Below are positions 45,885 through 58,029 of a stretch of DNA of 64,000 bases, one piece after another. Position numbers and translations under genes: made by a program. Position 1 is the first letter of the stretch, and each line of letters begins with the position of its first letter. The notes below the pieces were generated by a model. It was not told the origin of the DNA. It was given only the letters and a program-made list of their open reading frames with translations, and searched no databases. The stretch spans positions 50,398,492 to 50,462,491 of the forward strand of contig NC_052136.2 of assembly GCF_016086655.4 (NCBI RefSeq), in the 5' to 3' direction. This DNA comes from Lepeophtheirus salmonis (Eukaryota; Arthropoda; Copepoda; Siphonostomatoida; Caligidae).

Positions 45885-46545
45885 TCATTCACCATGGCTG
45901 CTACCATTTGCGGCAACTATAGCTCTCAGACGCTTCAAATTCGCTTTACTCCCTGTACGGATAGTCTCCTCCAACAAGTTGTCCCATGCAGACGCTAGGG
46001 TGTCATTCAAGTTGTCATCAGTGCAGTAAAACGTATCACTAACCTCCTTCTCCAAAAAGGCCTATATTGAGAAGTACATTACGTTGAGATCTTGGGATGA
46101 AGGAGGCCATATGTCCTTGCTCCAAATGTGTTCGAAACGTCTATGGCACCACTCTTGTACAGGTGTTGCAGTGTAAACAGTAAGATCCTTCCCAATGATG
46201 TTCCTTATCAAGGGAAGTAATTGGGACTGTAACATGTCCAGATAAACACATTGAATGACCTTCAACCCCTAGAGAATGAAAATCAAGTGTGTCATCATCC
46301 TGCAGTAGGTGATTACCGCTTCAACCATCACCAAGGTCAGATTTTGGCCCCTGAACATACTGTACTCGCCCGTAAGAATATCTTCGATGATCCAACCCAT
46401 CTCTCGGTCATTGTGGCTGTTGTAAGCCAGCTCAACGGTGTTGATCTTCTCGTCAGCCCAAACATTTTAAACAATACTACCAGAATTGAGAAATTTCAGA
46501 AGCCGAGTCAGCCACTAGGCCGTTGTTGACTTGTAATCTTCTATC
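45885..46545 (-). pseudogene. Mariner-type transposase, catalytic domain mostly retained
   Basis: Minus strand: NVWADEKINTVELAYNSHND (first catalytic Asp in WADEK), DREMGWIIEDILTGEYSMFR, LTLVMVEAVITYCRMMTHLI, then MKVIQCVYLDMLQSQLLPLI, IIGKDLTVYTATPVQEWCHR (site of QDGAPAHT, Asp replaced), FEHIWSKDIWPPSSQDLNVM (third Asp in SSQDLN), VSDTFYCTDDNLNDTLASAW and LKRLRAIVAANGSHGE with TGA at 45885-45887. About 215 of the last 220 residues can be followed, the best preserved catalytic domain in the window. One frameshift near 46270 and one stop are evident; the second Asp is lost. Confidence 0.85.
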
Positions 46546-46549
46546 AAAG

Positions 46550-47640
46550 TTCGATATATATCAGTATGTTACTTCTGTCGTATTCCTGGTGAGTAACCGA
46601 TATAAAAATGAACATAAGAAAAAACATTCCAGATGTAATAATTAATAGCTCTGGAAAATAAGAAGACAGTGTCCATGTTGAAACTCCAGTACTGTTGCAT
46701 TTGTTTTAGGTCGTATTTTTAACAATGGCATTGATTGATGATTACGTGACTAGTTGAGGCGCATTTTTTTTTTCAAATAAAGGTGTTAACTTCTCTTTTG
46801 CTTTAATACACACATCTGTAGGCACATACCTGAATATTTCAACTAAATTTGCACTAAATAATATCAATAAAAATAATCTATGATTAATTCTAGGTAATTT
46901 TGTCAAACAATTTGCCTCTTAGATATTTGGCCTAATGACATGTTACCCACCTTTTTACGTACCTTATTAGGAAAAGGTTTGTACTTTAACTTACGTTTTT
47001 ATTGTTGAAACATTCGTTTCATTCTATCAATGGAGTTTCTTATATTTATTCAAGTGATTTCATGACTGATTAAGGTACCACTATTCAATGAGTCAATTCT
47101 ATTTAGATTCATGATCCTGGATCTCTACCTTTTTCTTCCTTATCATCACCCTTCTTACTTTATTTGCTTCGTATTTATGTTTTTTTCTTATGATCTTCAG
47201 GGTTCGTAATTTTTGAGTGCCGCGTAAGTGATTTTTTCAAATGTAATTTTCTTTAAAACCAGTTACAATATTAAAAAAAAATAAAACCAGATTCTGAAAG
47301 CTTTATAGATTCTTATTATTCTATTCCAAGATGTTTTTTAATAAAATTTTTGTTCTCCTATTCAACCGAATTTCAACTATAGTGATTGAGGGATTACCGA
47401 GTAACCATATAGTCTTAGGAAAAAGCTGTAAATGAGAATGTCCCGTATCTCCGTTACTGCAATGTAACAATAAAGTTTTACAATTATGCTGTATCTATAT
47501 GAAATAAAAAACATTTGATTGAGATTTATCCAGGTAACTTTATACTGATGATAGATGAAAATAATGGACTGACAAGTGATTAAAAGAAACAAAATTTAAT
47601 TCTCCTAGTTAATAAATTTTCTGTATTATTCTCTATTTTC
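46550..47640. other. AT-rich DNA, nothing recognised
   Basis: No supportable gene, repeat or paired ends. Confidence 0.5.
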
Positions 47641-47641
47641 G

Positions 47642-47900
47642 TGAATGAAAATCAATGCAGAAAAGACTACCATTCTTCCTATTGGTAGATGTTGCGATGG
47701 GCCTCCCATAATAATTGGAGGATGTAAAGTAGTTGAATGCTTAAATATTTTCGGAATAGAGTGGAAGCGAAATCAACCATCTTTAGCCTACTTTGTGAAA
47801 CTAATTTTTCAAGCCACAAGTGGTGTCAGGCCTTGAGAGGATTTTACTTCCAAAAGATACCTATTAAATAGACCGGTTTGATTTTAAACATTCTTCGAAT
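47642..47900 (+). pseudogene. LINE reverse-transcriptase fragment
   Basis: MKINAEKTTILPIGRCCDGP then PIIIGGCKVVECLNIFGIEW and KRNQPSLAYFVKLIFQATSG. This is the G.kIN..KT..l..g.........v......YLGI...... segment that follows the palm of LINE reverse transcriptases. It is open for 63 codons and then frameshifts (RGFYFQKIPIK). The YxDD motif lies upstream and is not present here. Confidence 0.7.
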
Positions 47901-47904
47901 TTCG

Positions 47905-49635
47905 ATTACGGATAGGGGGGAAAAGTTGCCTTAGGGTATGAAAATATAAAGTACAAAATTTCATCACACTACGATTTCATCTTCAGTTGGCACATTATGT
48001 TCAAAGTTTTTGAAAAAAGGATAACTATCCCATATTTTGGCTATATTTTTTGCTAAACGCATATATCAGATTTTTTTTAAATACAATTGTTATATCTATA
48101 TTAAGTATTAACGAAAAAATTTCCAAATCACTGATAGTTTATTCCGCAGGAAGGAACAACTCAAAACAATTTTTTTGCCCGCGTATAACGCGCACCTGTT
48201 TTCCTGCATTTCAATACATTAATTAAGTAGTAATTCAATAAAAAGTTAATTTCCTTACATTCACTCGTGAAATTTGAATAGAAAGAAAGCAAAATATATA
48301 ATTTTGGTAAATATCCATTTAATGACTTGCACTTAGTATGTAATAAATTTCTTATAAATATGAATTTTTATCATCATATAAATAGGCCATATTTAATATC
48401 AGCATATAAATATTTTAGGCCTTCCATTGGCAACCAAGTCGATTTAGGTCTTAACGTTGTTCTCTAGGAACTTTTAGGTTATTTCTTTTAAGAAGGGCTC
48501 CGTTCCATTTCCATATATTTGAAAAAAAGAATATGTCAATTAATTAAATTTTTTTTTCCAACTGGGGAAATTTAAACAAGCTATCTAACCAAAAAAATAA
48601 AGACATGTGTAAATGCCCTGGTTTGCTCTAGAAAGCGTGTCAAAGTGATGGCCTAGATAGCTTGTACACCCTGCTTAACTAAACTACAATATTTCGAACA
48701 TGTAACATAAAAGTTGGCAAATATGTCATAAGGCAAAATCTCCGAGAGGGAAAAATGTTAGTAGTCGTCAAATTAATGTTCCCTCAAGCATGACATCATT
48801 TAGCCAAAAAATTATATAGAAAATATTTTTATACGATTAAAATGTTTCCTTAATATTAAGTACGTGAATTTTTTGGGCCCAATGCATCCCTAATAGTTAG
48901 AGATACATTTATATAATATAAACGATAACATATTTTTATTAGTAAAAATAAAGTATAGATTTACGATAGGTCTAAATTATAGACACATATTTAAATTGTA
49001 AGAAAGCTTTCTTTAAGATGAATGAGTTAAATTCCTTCCTCGACTATAAATATTCCTTCTTATGTTTGGTGTCATTATTTTTTTATTCGAAATCTACATC
49101 TTATATATGCATATATATCATTGAGATGATAAATGTCTTTTTATACAATGCTCTTTAAATAAGAATTGGAAATTTTAGGGGAATTTTTTACATTAAATTT
49201 GAAAAATAATACTTTGATGATTTTACTAAATAAATTTACTAGATAAGCTGTGTAATATCATCCACTTTTAATATAGACTATTGTTATTTTTAATAAATAT
49301 TATAGTGAAGTATCTCAGTCTCTCATTTGAATTACTTTAATAACATTTTAAATATCTTCAAAACTTGTGAATATTTAGCCATTATTCTTAATTTAGGATT
49401 AATAAGTGTTCAATGGGTTCACTGTATAAATTTTCTTTAACATCATACTTTCACAACTTTTATCTAAAAATGAGAGACCACATCAGTTGAAAGTTGAAAT
49501 TTAATTATTGCAATCTTTAAAATGGTATGGAAAATACTGGAGAATATTGGGAATTGGTTTCTCATGGATTATTCGGGGGGAATCGTCGGACACGGATTCG
49601 TTCCGTGGACTGAGGAATAAGGCCAAAATAGAAAA
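47905..49635. other. AT-rich DNA, nothing recognised
   Basis: Includes short GC-richer stretches at 48180-48210 (CCCGCGTATAACGCGC) without further structure. A 10-base inverted pair CAAGCTATCT/AGATAGCTTG lies at about 48578 and 48654. Confidence 0.45.
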
Positions 49636-49639
49636 AAAA

Positions 49640-49915
49640 AGTTATAGTGCCTACATAGTGAGATGAACTGTGATATCCTCCGACTTCATTCCTTAGTCAA
49701 CGGATTAACACCGAGTTTCTCTCTGAATACTCCATAATAGACTCACAAAACTGCCTTCACATAATGAGATCTTATATCTACTATCATGATCTTCCAAAGT
49801 CATCTCAAAAAAGGTGATATCATTCTCCTCCTAATCCATTAAGATATTCTTTCAGCAAAGTTATTTCCATATTATTAAGAGGTTGTGATATTTGAACTTT
49901 AACTTATTGCTTACA
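49640..49915 (+). repeat. Dispersed ~270-bp repeat, copy 2 (partner 6985-7270)
   Basis: GAATACTCCATAATAGACTC, TAATGAGATCTTATATCTAC, TGATCTTCCAAAGTCATCTC, CATTCTCCTCCTAATCCATT and ATTATTAAGAGGTTGTGATA follow one another with the same order and spacing as at 6985-7270. The mariner element at 50041 lies 125 bases to the right. Confidence 0.6.
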
Positions 49916-50040
49916 CTGTCTTCATATTCGAAAGAGAATGAAGAGTTTCCAACCGCTACTTTGTACAAATATTGGTCACGTGGTTTTTGTTTCAGAACTT
50001 CAATTATAAGAAGCTCTTTTGATCAAATAATATACTTATA

Positions 50041-50736
50041 CAGGGTGGAACGATTAAATCTGCTGCAATTTTGTAGCACTACCACATCCATATATTTTGT
50101 AATGACACTGATGTTTCTGTTCCTAAGGGTTCTTGTAGTATTTGGTTATTTACACACAAGGCACAGTGGCAACAACATCTCTCTAACATGCAATAAAAAG
50201 ACAAAGTTTTCAATGAGAAAGATCAAAGATGCACCACCCACTATTCAACTTATACTTAATGATGATCGAACTTTTAACAACAAGCTGATTTCTTCCTTTC
50301 TGTAAATGCCAGAATAAACTGTAAGAAGCATTAGAGTGAACATTACGGAACTGTGACAACTCCCTGAAAGAGGTCACAGAGGAAGAATCGACTTCGTAAT
50401 TTTCTCACATTGGCCCCTCCTCACCGGATATGAACATCCTTGACTACTGTGTGTGGTTTTACGTCGAGAATAACACCAGCATGACCCCCTGCAAGGACAT
50501 CCTAATTACCGCTATCCCCCGCACATTCGCCTTTCTCCGGCCAGCACAAGTTCAAAAGGTGAGGTCCCGTTTCTATACTTGTATTTAGGTAATTTTGGAG
50601 GTGGAAGGCGGCTTCATTGAATAATTTCTTTTGTATAACCTGATAAACATGTGTGTTTCTTGGCTTCTATATATATTAAAAAATAAAGTTGTAGTTTCAT
50701 TTTTTTCGGCGCTACAGATTTAATCGTTCCACCCTG
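50041..50736 (+). mobile_element. Internally deleted mariner element with near-perfect ends
   Basis: Left end CAGGGTGGAACGATTAAATC followed by TG; the reverse complement of the right end is identical over 22 bases. Both are flanked by TA (50039-50040 and 50737-50738). Within 696 bp a transposase remnant reads MRKIKDAPPTIQLILND and TVRSIRVNIT (second helix-turn-helix region), GRIDFVIF, then APSSPDMNILDYCVW (third catalytic Asp site SSPDMN, preserved), VENNTSMTPCKDILITAIPR, a stop, and EVEGGFIE with TAA at about 50624. The central catalytic part, including the first two Asp motifs, is deleted. The intact ends could still be recognised by a transposase in trans. Confidence 0.9.
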
Positions 50737-50744
50737 TATATAAT

Positions 50745-51575
50745 TATTTTCTTACAATTAGTTGGTTGAAATCATTGAATCTTAAGTTTCTGCATAAGAA
50801 ATCCCGAGTTTCGAGAAAAAAAATATTGTATGACGTGCAAGTAAACTTATACCTGTATAAATTAAGCTTATGAATATGATCGAAGATTGATTCATGTCAT
50901 TTAGCAAAGAATTTACAATAGGACAGCCTTTGTGTTGATGTGAATGCGTCGTATAATTTAGAATTGGACATAAACATTTTGCCAAAACATCCTTTATTAA
51001 AACTAAACATACATACTAGATGCAGGCCATAAAGATTTTATGGGAGGATATTTTGGGGACTTTTCTTAGGCCCCGTACTTAAACGTCAAAAATATGACTC
51101 CCTTATACTTATTTTCTTTAAATAAAAAAAAGAAAAACAAGATTTGGGATATATTTTCAAAAAAAATGTAATTTGAAAATTTATTTTCTAGAAAAAAACG
51201 ATCCTGTAATAATTAATTTCTAGCATTAGAATTTGGAACTTTGCAAAAATATCTCAAATCTCAATATCAAATTTACAGCCTGGGTCATATGTGAAAAATA
51301 AGCAAACTATCACTACTAAACCCCAATCTGTATATTGGCTATAGAATATAATTATGTTACCTTACCCGTTTAAGCTCCATAGTCTTCGGGTCTTTCATCA
51401 TTTCAGGGGCAATTAAAACAGTGAAAAACATTTAAACATTCCAAAATTTGCACTTATATAAAAAGAAAAATGTATGATCACTTTTTAATATTACTAATAT
51501 ATAGATAATTTAATAGAGTGGCCGCCCAAAACTTGCAGTACTATTTAATCATAATTTTATCCTTGTTATTTTTAA
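50745..51575. other. AT-rich DNA, nothing recognised
   Basis: No supportable feature. Confidence 0.5.
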
Positions 51576-51580
51576 TTATA

Positions 51581-52310
51581 AGGTTTCATTACGCGACCAA
51601 ACTACAGCAGACAACAAAAAAGCATGTTTTGTTTTTATCCTATATCTCAAAGTGTAAAAATAAATGATACAACGATTGTGCAATCTCCTCTGAACTGGTT
51701 TCAGTACCAAGAAAGCTGCATTTACCGTTGGTATCTCTATCCAGACTGCCTAGTATTTTAAAAAGTACATTGAGGATACCCCTCCAATAAGTCCAAGAAA
51801 AACTAAAGGCCTAACTTCTTGCATTCCTCCATGTGGCCCTTTTCCAACCCTGGCATCAATACTCTGGACTCTGTAGCTTGAAACATCTTGGAGAAAAATA
51901 TCTGCCACAACTCTCATCCAAATTTGGATTGGCTAATTATGAGGTTTTATTACACAACCAAACAACAGCTTTTTTTTTTGAGCAACAACAAGAAAGGTAA
52001 CACATGTTTGATCTCCTCTGCACCAGTATCAGTGGTGAGAAACCTGGAACAACCGTTGGCATCTCTATTCCAACTGTCTACCACATCAAGAAATCGATTA
52101 AACCTCCATACAGCCAAATGAAACCAAACTTCTCCAGCAAAAATATTGCTGATTTTTGGCCTGTTCTCCAAGTGACTCTTCTCTAGTCCTAGCCTTAATC
52201 CATGGAGTCTGTAGTTTGGAGTGTCTTCTAGAAAAATGTCTGCTGCACCTTAGATTCAACTTTGGATTCTCTCCAACCTACCACCAGTGTGGTAGGTTGG
52301 AGAGAATCCA
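51581..52310 (+). repeat. Degenerate tandem duplication containing a transposase HTH piece
   Basis: Two units of about 360 bases match in order: (GGTTT)CATTAC(A/G)C(A/G)(A)CCAAAC, ATCTCCTCTG.ACC, CCGTTGG.ATCTCTATTC.ACTG, GACTCTGTAG(C/T)TTG and GGAGAAAAATATCTGCCAC or its equivalent. Unit 1 runs from about 51581, unit 2 from about 51940. In unit 2 a frame reads PGTTVGISIPTVYHIKKSIK, in unit 1 the equivalent TVGISIQTA, stop, YFKKYIED; this is the recognition helix of a Tc1/mariner-type helix-turn-helix. Probably an old transposon-derived segment that was duplicated. Confidence 0.6.
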
Positions 52311-52312
52311 AA
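52261..52312. repeat. Perfect 24-bp inverted repeat with 4-base loop
   Basis: TTTGGATTCTCTCCAACCTA+CCAC at 52261-52284 is followed by CAGT and then by its exact reverse complement at 52289-52312. The transcript of either strand would fold into a 24-bp hairpin without mismatch. It lies at the right edge of the tandem duplication. Confidence 0.95.
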
Positions 52313-52404
52313 ATGGTACACCATGGACATTGGTTTCATCATTTAGAGCTGCCAAACTATTCACTGGCTTGTTGACCCTACTATTACGGGTCAAGGAGGA
52401 CATA

Positions 52405-52515
52405 ATGAAGAAACATATAGCTAAATTTAGTTTTTTAATATTAGTTGTGTTTTCATGTTTTTCTCAATTTAGTTATGGTTCTGCAAGTTTTGAGTCTCCA
52501 CTTTGTAAAACTTAA
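52405..52515 (+). CDS. Signal-peptide-like 36-codon frame
   Basis: ATG at 52405 opens MKKHIAKFSFLILVVFSCFS then QFSYGSASFESPLCKT and a TAA at 52513. A basic start, a hydrophobic core of about 12 residues (FSFLILVVFSCF) and a possible cleavage after YGSA fit a eukaryotic signal peptide. A GTAAAA at 52505 could be a weak splice donor, making this a first exon. The frame extends upstream to 52156 into repeat sequence, and no second exon is recognised. Chance is a real possibility. Confidence 0.3.
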   Translation: MKKHIAKFSFLILVVFSCFSQFSYGSASFESPLCKT

Positions 52516-52526
52516 CTGTACTAATA

Positions 52527-52689
52527 ATTAAAACAAGAAGATTTCCTGGTGATTATACCACCAACGACTCGGGCTCATATAAAGGCTGATGTATTCCTCA
52601 CAAAAGTCATCAATATCATATACTTCGCCGGAACTATGGACTCGGTAATAAGGACGTCAGGACTAGATGACTATGTAGATGAACAATGA
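52527..52689 (+). other. Coding-like stretch, unidentified
   Basis: A frame without a preceding ATG reads LKQEDFLVIIPPTTRAHIKA, then DVFLTKVINIIYFAGTMDSV and IRTSGLDDYVDEQ before TGA. It is less AT-rich than its flanks. I do not recognise it. Confidence 0.3.
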
Positions 52690-52699
52690 AGGGTTTATC

Positions 52700-53325
52700 A
52701 ATCGTTCAGAACTATTTAACTATCAACTCCTAGTTGTAACATCAACAGAGAGTGGATCAATACTACGTTATATCTCATACACTGATTAATGAATTGGAGG
52801 AAAGGAAAATGAATTTGACAAATAATTTTTTTTTTTTGGGGGAGGGGAAATTACCCACAACAAATTTTGTTAATACCAAAACTTGCAACCAAAAACAAAT
52901 GACAAATAATGTAGTCATTTAGACAAGTTTGTTGAAAAAAAAAATAAAGAAAAAAAAAAAAGTTAAAAAAAAACAACTCAAATAACTTACAGAAACCAAA
53001 TCTTTCATCAACAATCATATTTTAACCCTTTTGGCAGAAGTGTTTACAAGTAAAATTAAATAAATATATATATATGATTTCATTTCGTCATCCCTTCATA
53101 CCATATGGATCTATGTAGAGGAATAATAAGAAAACACGTTATTTTTTATAATATTTCGTAACACAAGAGCAATATACTACAAATTCTTAATAAAATAAAT
53201 ATTGACACGGGGGGAAAAAAAACTCTACTAATATAATTAATCCATAACTAAATTGAACATTAATTTAGTTGAAACAGTTAAATTTGGATTTTATTTTTTT
53301 GTTTCTGTTTGTTTGTTAGTCACCA
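52700..53325. other. AT-rich DNA, nothing recognised
   Basis: Poly-A and poly-T rich, with a microsatellite-like ATATATATATA at about 53063. Confidence 0.5.
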
Positions 53326-53329
53326 GAAA

Positions 53330-53500
53330 TACAATAAAAGTTACAAATTGATTTTAATCATACTTGGTACAAAGATTGTATATGGTCACAGTAAGATGCC
53401 ATGAAATTGAGAAATTGAGTGAGGTCTAGTTCAAAAATAAACGTAACACAAAACTTAATAAATGCAAAATAGACCATAGCTTTGTAACAAATTGTAATGC
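53330..53500 (+). repeat. Dispersed repeat, copy 1 (inverted partner 63175-63290)
   Basis: AAGATGCCATGAAATTGAG, GAGGTC.A, GTAACACAAAAC and AAAATAGACCATAGCTTTG occur in the same order as in the reverse complement of 63175-63290. The upstream CATACTTGGTACAAAGATTG is typical of the conserved start of a widespread interspersed repeat type, but I cannot name the family. Confidence 0.5.
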
Positions 53501-53509
53501 ATAGCACAA

Positions 53510-56500
53510 TTTGATTTTAGGTGGAGATTTTTCATCCTACCAAGTGCCCCTTCTAGCTATAAATAAAATTACCGCCTAAATATAAGAAGTTTAATTATAT
53601 CCAGTCTATAGATTTAGTACACACAGTTCTAGCTTATTTATTTAATTTCCATATGGATTTTGTTTTCAATGTTTTAGTAATACGCTCTTCTTTTTTTTTG
53701 TAAGGGTCATGATCAAAAGCTTAGTTACACAAATATGATTTTTTTTTCTTTTTATCAGGCCAAAAGTAGTTATGTTCATCATTTACTTTTCAAAACATGT
53801 ACAATATTATTGTTAATTTGTTGTTTAGAAATATAAATGTACATTCTTGTAATAACATAAACTAATATTTATATGGAAAGGCCTTCTCATTTTCCAGATA
53901 TCCTTACAATACGTGCATGATGTAAAAATTACTCAAATAATAGATTGTTACATAAACCTATGTTTTGTTGCTGATAAAATAGTTTTCTACATTTCGTAAG
54001 AGATGTATTTTGTATTGTAATGTATACTGTTTAGTTGGAAAAAAAGTAGAAGACTAATTTATTTTAACCCTCCGTTATTGAGCATCTTTTTTTGACGTAG
54101 TTAATGATCAATAGTTAAACATTAATAGCAGCGTCTGCAAGATTATAGTTGGGAGGAGAGAGGACTAGGGTTTTATTCTAGGTTAATTGTTAAGTTTATT
54201 AAATTTAAAAAAAATTAAATTAATTCAAATTCTACAAAAAGATTTTTTTTGGGAAAAAAAATTAAAAAATCCACCTATTCTTAAGAAATTTTTTAGAAAA
54301 AAAAAAAAATATTAAATTTTCTAATAAAATACAAAATTTTTGGAGGGGACTACAGTTTCCTTCCGTCACCCCTGGCTAGTTAAAATATTAAACTAATTAT
54401 ACTTCTTTATACACAGTCAACAAAGACTCAAAATGTTGCTAATTAATCAAAACAACATTAGATTTGGGCATCAACAAGATATAATTTGTCATTCAAAAAA
54501 CTTTAATAAAAACATCTATACAATATTAATAACTTTTAACGAACTTTTGGTACTAAAAATGTACTCATTAACTTTGATGTGATATGGGAGGAAAGCTGAT
54601 ATTACATTGGAGAATATTTGTCCTGCAGAAATATATAAAACCTGAAGGAAAATTAGAGTTTTTTAATCTTATATTTTTTCATTTTTTTTTGCTTAGAATA
54701 GCTTATAAAAAAAAGGACCACTAAAATCATTTAAAACCACTTTGTTCCTTGTGGGGTGGAAGGGTTGACCCTCCGTTCGTGAACATATTTTTCTTTACGC
54801 AATCAGCGCATTGGATAAGAAATAAACCTCCCCCTTCCCTTCCTCCCCCCCCCAAAAAAAAAGTACATTACAAACATTATTATAGTTACGAAATTTCAAT
54901 TTTGTATCTACATAATATGTATCATGGTTAATGAATGGGTTAAAATGAGTAGTATATATTATTCCTCTTCTTCCTTCACTTACCTAATTCCCTTTTTAAA
55001 TTCGTATTTATTTACTCTTTTTTGTTAGTACAATAATTTTTTTTTCTAGATTTTTAATCTTTTTGGTGCATTTTCGAATCAACTTAAAAAAACTTTTTAG
55101 ACACGGCCAATTGTTTTATGAAAAAAATTAGCTCTTTGGCGAAAAATCAAATTTGCCCTCCAGAGCCCAGGAATCTAGTTTGATCAGAATAAACATAATT
55201 CTATGCATGTAACTCAAAATTCAGAGCAATATTTATTATTATTTTTCTATGCTGGACGTACATCACACACTAAATTATTTGAATACTATATAAGATATAT
55301 TACATTCAAATAATTTTGGGAATAAAATAAAATTTGTTTTTCAATTATCGGTCGGTTCTGGAGAAGGAAGTAAACATTATATATAAGGACTTCAAAGACA
55401 GTTTTTAGGTATGACGGAGTCATTAAAATACTATATTGTTTACTTATACCTAGTCCTTGCAATTGAAAAATTAAAGAAATTTAAAAAAAATAGTAACAGT
55501 ATATTTATTCAGATTTTTAAAATTTCTAAATTTCAAAACTTCTTTGTATGACGTAAAAAATACACATTTATAAGAAATCCTTTTTCTCAGTTCCTTAGGG
55601 GGTTCGAATAGTTAAAGTAAATTAATATAAGTGTAAAAATGAGAGCTTTTGTCCTGAGGAGAAGGAAAATTTCTTCTTATACACATTAATTTACAAAGTC
55701 AAAATATTAATAGTTTACTTTATTAATTAGCAGAAGCAGGAAAACGTCCTTATACTGCATACAAGTCCAAGTCGAGTATCTAACCTATTTTCGATAACCA
55801 AATTCCTTGAATGTTTTCATCGAGTCCAGTTATAATCATCAAATTTCTTTTGAGCTCATTGGAAGTCCATATACATTACATATAACATCGGTTGAATAGT
55901 GTTAAGGCTTTTCAGTATCAACAAAATGTCGAGTCCCAGTTGAGTTAAACGTCTTCAAATATGGACTCTGGTCCATTGTTAAGGAGTCCACGGTGCTTTT
56001 TAACCCGAAATAGGTCCTAATTTCATTTTCTTGAAATCTGATTTATTTATATAATGTAGATTGTCTCAGGGTTTCAGGTAAGTTTAATTGCAGATCAACT
56101 CCCTTAAAGGATATTTTTGTTTGAAACTTTGAGTTTGATAAGTATTGACAAGTACCACAATATCAACACCTATATTCGAATTAGAATAGGTAAGAAAATA
56201 TTGATATTACTACTCCACAACAAACTTTTAAATTATCAAGAAATGACCACTCTTAACCAACTTTTGATATGTTTAAATGCTGTATTAAGTCATATTCTAT
56301 TTATCCTCCTTCAAAAGAGACAACAGCTTTGACACACTAGCATTGGATTAGATCTCACCTTTTTTATTGCTACTCCGACATGTTTACACTTAGAGACATG
56401 AGATAAGAACAAAACATGAACTGTCGTTTGGTTATCTAATGAAGCCTTAGAATTAAAAGTAAAGGGGATACAATTATATTTAAATGCTAGTATAAGTTTT

Positions 56501-57360
56501 GGCTCAACACTGTGTATTCTTAATTACTAATCATAACGACTTAATTGATTGACTTCTTTACAAATATAATAAAAAATATATATTGGGAAAGAGAGATTCG
56601 CTCTAATTGATATCATGGAATAGTACTAACCCATTCATTTGTAGTACATACAACTTAAAACTCTCTTCTATTATGGGCCAGTAGTAATACATAGTAAAAA
56701 CCTTTTTATATTTATATACGCAATAATAAATTCAATTTATATCAAATTTTTTTTTGTGTGTGTTGGAAAGATATATTTTACATATGTATATATAATGTTC
56801 ATATACTTCTAGAAATGGAAGAAGTTATACAGAGGATCAATTTAGATTTGATTATATTCATATTTTAGGTATATTGTATATTATATTCGTATACAATATA
56901 TATAATTGGATCCTTCTTTATCTTTACACAAATGATATGATAAGACAAAATAAGTGCAATCCAAAATCAGGACTTTATCAAATACTATCTCGAAACACTC
57001 ATTTATGTTGATTTTTCTATTATTATGTATTTTCTTGTCGTTTTTAAGGATAAATAACGTCAATAAGGGTTGCTGAGTCCTTTGATATTAGGAACTATTT
57101 AAATTGAGATATTTATCATTAATCAAAAAAGTAGGGTTGTGAATCCTAAGCGTTTTTTAGCGTACGATTTTTTGTTATTGTTGTCGGCAACAAAATAGCA
57201 GAGGGGTTAAGATGTATTCGTTAATTGCGTTCCCCGTCGATTTTATTATGATGTAGTTGTAAACGATATTGTTTCAACAAATGTTTGAAGTAATTTATTT
57301 GATGCAGATTCATCAAATAAGCTTTTTTTTCAACATTTACAGGTTTGAACTTGTCTTCTA
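53510..57360. other. Long AT-rich stretch, nothing firmly recognised
   Basis: Nearly 4 kb without a supportable gene. Notable only for a C9 run next to an A run at about 54845-54862, a TATTGTATA..TATACAATA inverted pair at about 56872-56900, and a 60-codon frame at 54749-54931 that spans the C/A runs and is not credible. Confidence 0.5.
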
Positions 57361-57369
57361 ACTCAATAA

Positions 57370-58029
57370 AAGATAGGTTTTGTAACTCAAGATTCCTTCA
57401 GTCAAAGTTTCGACTCAATTACTTAAAAAAAACGAGAACAGGTAAATCGGAACAACAGAAAAGTGAAACTTTAAAGCTTCTCTGAAGTGGCAAATAACCA
57501 AGGCCATATCCGAGAGGCTTTGGTGTAGACGTCCAACTCTTTATTGTTCAACACTGCCATGGTATTGAGCGTTCTGAGCAGCACAGGTGAAATTTCCACA
57601 CTTCCATTTTTTTTTTTTTTTTTTTGAGAGGAAGGAGCAACTCAATGCTACTGATTACATTAAACTTCTAGATAAGAAAGTGCTACTTTAGGCAAGATAA
57701 AACTTTGTGGACAACTTTGATTCACTCAAGACGGAGCTTTGTGTCATCGTGCCGCTAAGACCCAGGCTTTCTTGAGAGACAACTTTCTGGACATTTGGGA
57801 CCACAGCATGTGGCTGCCCTCCTCTCTAGACTTGAAAACATTGGACTACTCCATTTGAGTATGCCTGGAGGAGAAGGTATCCAATCATTACAGGAGTTTC
57901 CAGTCTGTAGAGGCTTCCATCAAGAAGGAGTGGACCAAGATCGAGTTTGACTACATAGTACGTGAATACAAGGGAATTGGATCTCGTATTGAGTCAATTA
58001 TTATAACAGAGGACTCACATATTGCATAA
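57370..58029 (+). pseudogene. Mariner-type transposase, catalytic half, decayed
   Basis: Segments in broken frames: TRTGKSEQQKSETLKLL (linker), MVLSVLSSTGEISTLPFFFF (the strand after the first Asp, interrupted by a T run at 57608-57626), FTQDGALCHRAAKTQAFL reading across a frameshift near 57720 (second catalytic Asp in QDGALCH, preserved), RDNFLDIWDHSMWLPSSLDL then KTLDYSI (third Asp in SSLDLKTLD, preserved), SFQSVEASIKKEWTKIEFDY and GIGSRIESIIITEDSHIA with TAA at 58027. Two of the three catalytic Asp positions survive, but frameshifts and stops make it dead. No ends were found. Confidence 0.85.

Noticed and set aside
49892..50305. 137-codon plus-strand frame, the longest in the window
   Set aside because: It runs from unique DNA across the left end of a mariner element into the decayed transposase, so it is a composite accident; only its last part (MRKIKDAPPTIQLILND) is transposase-derived.
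54749..54931. 60-codon frame with Pro/Lys runs
   Set aside because: It is created by adjoining C and A homopolymers.
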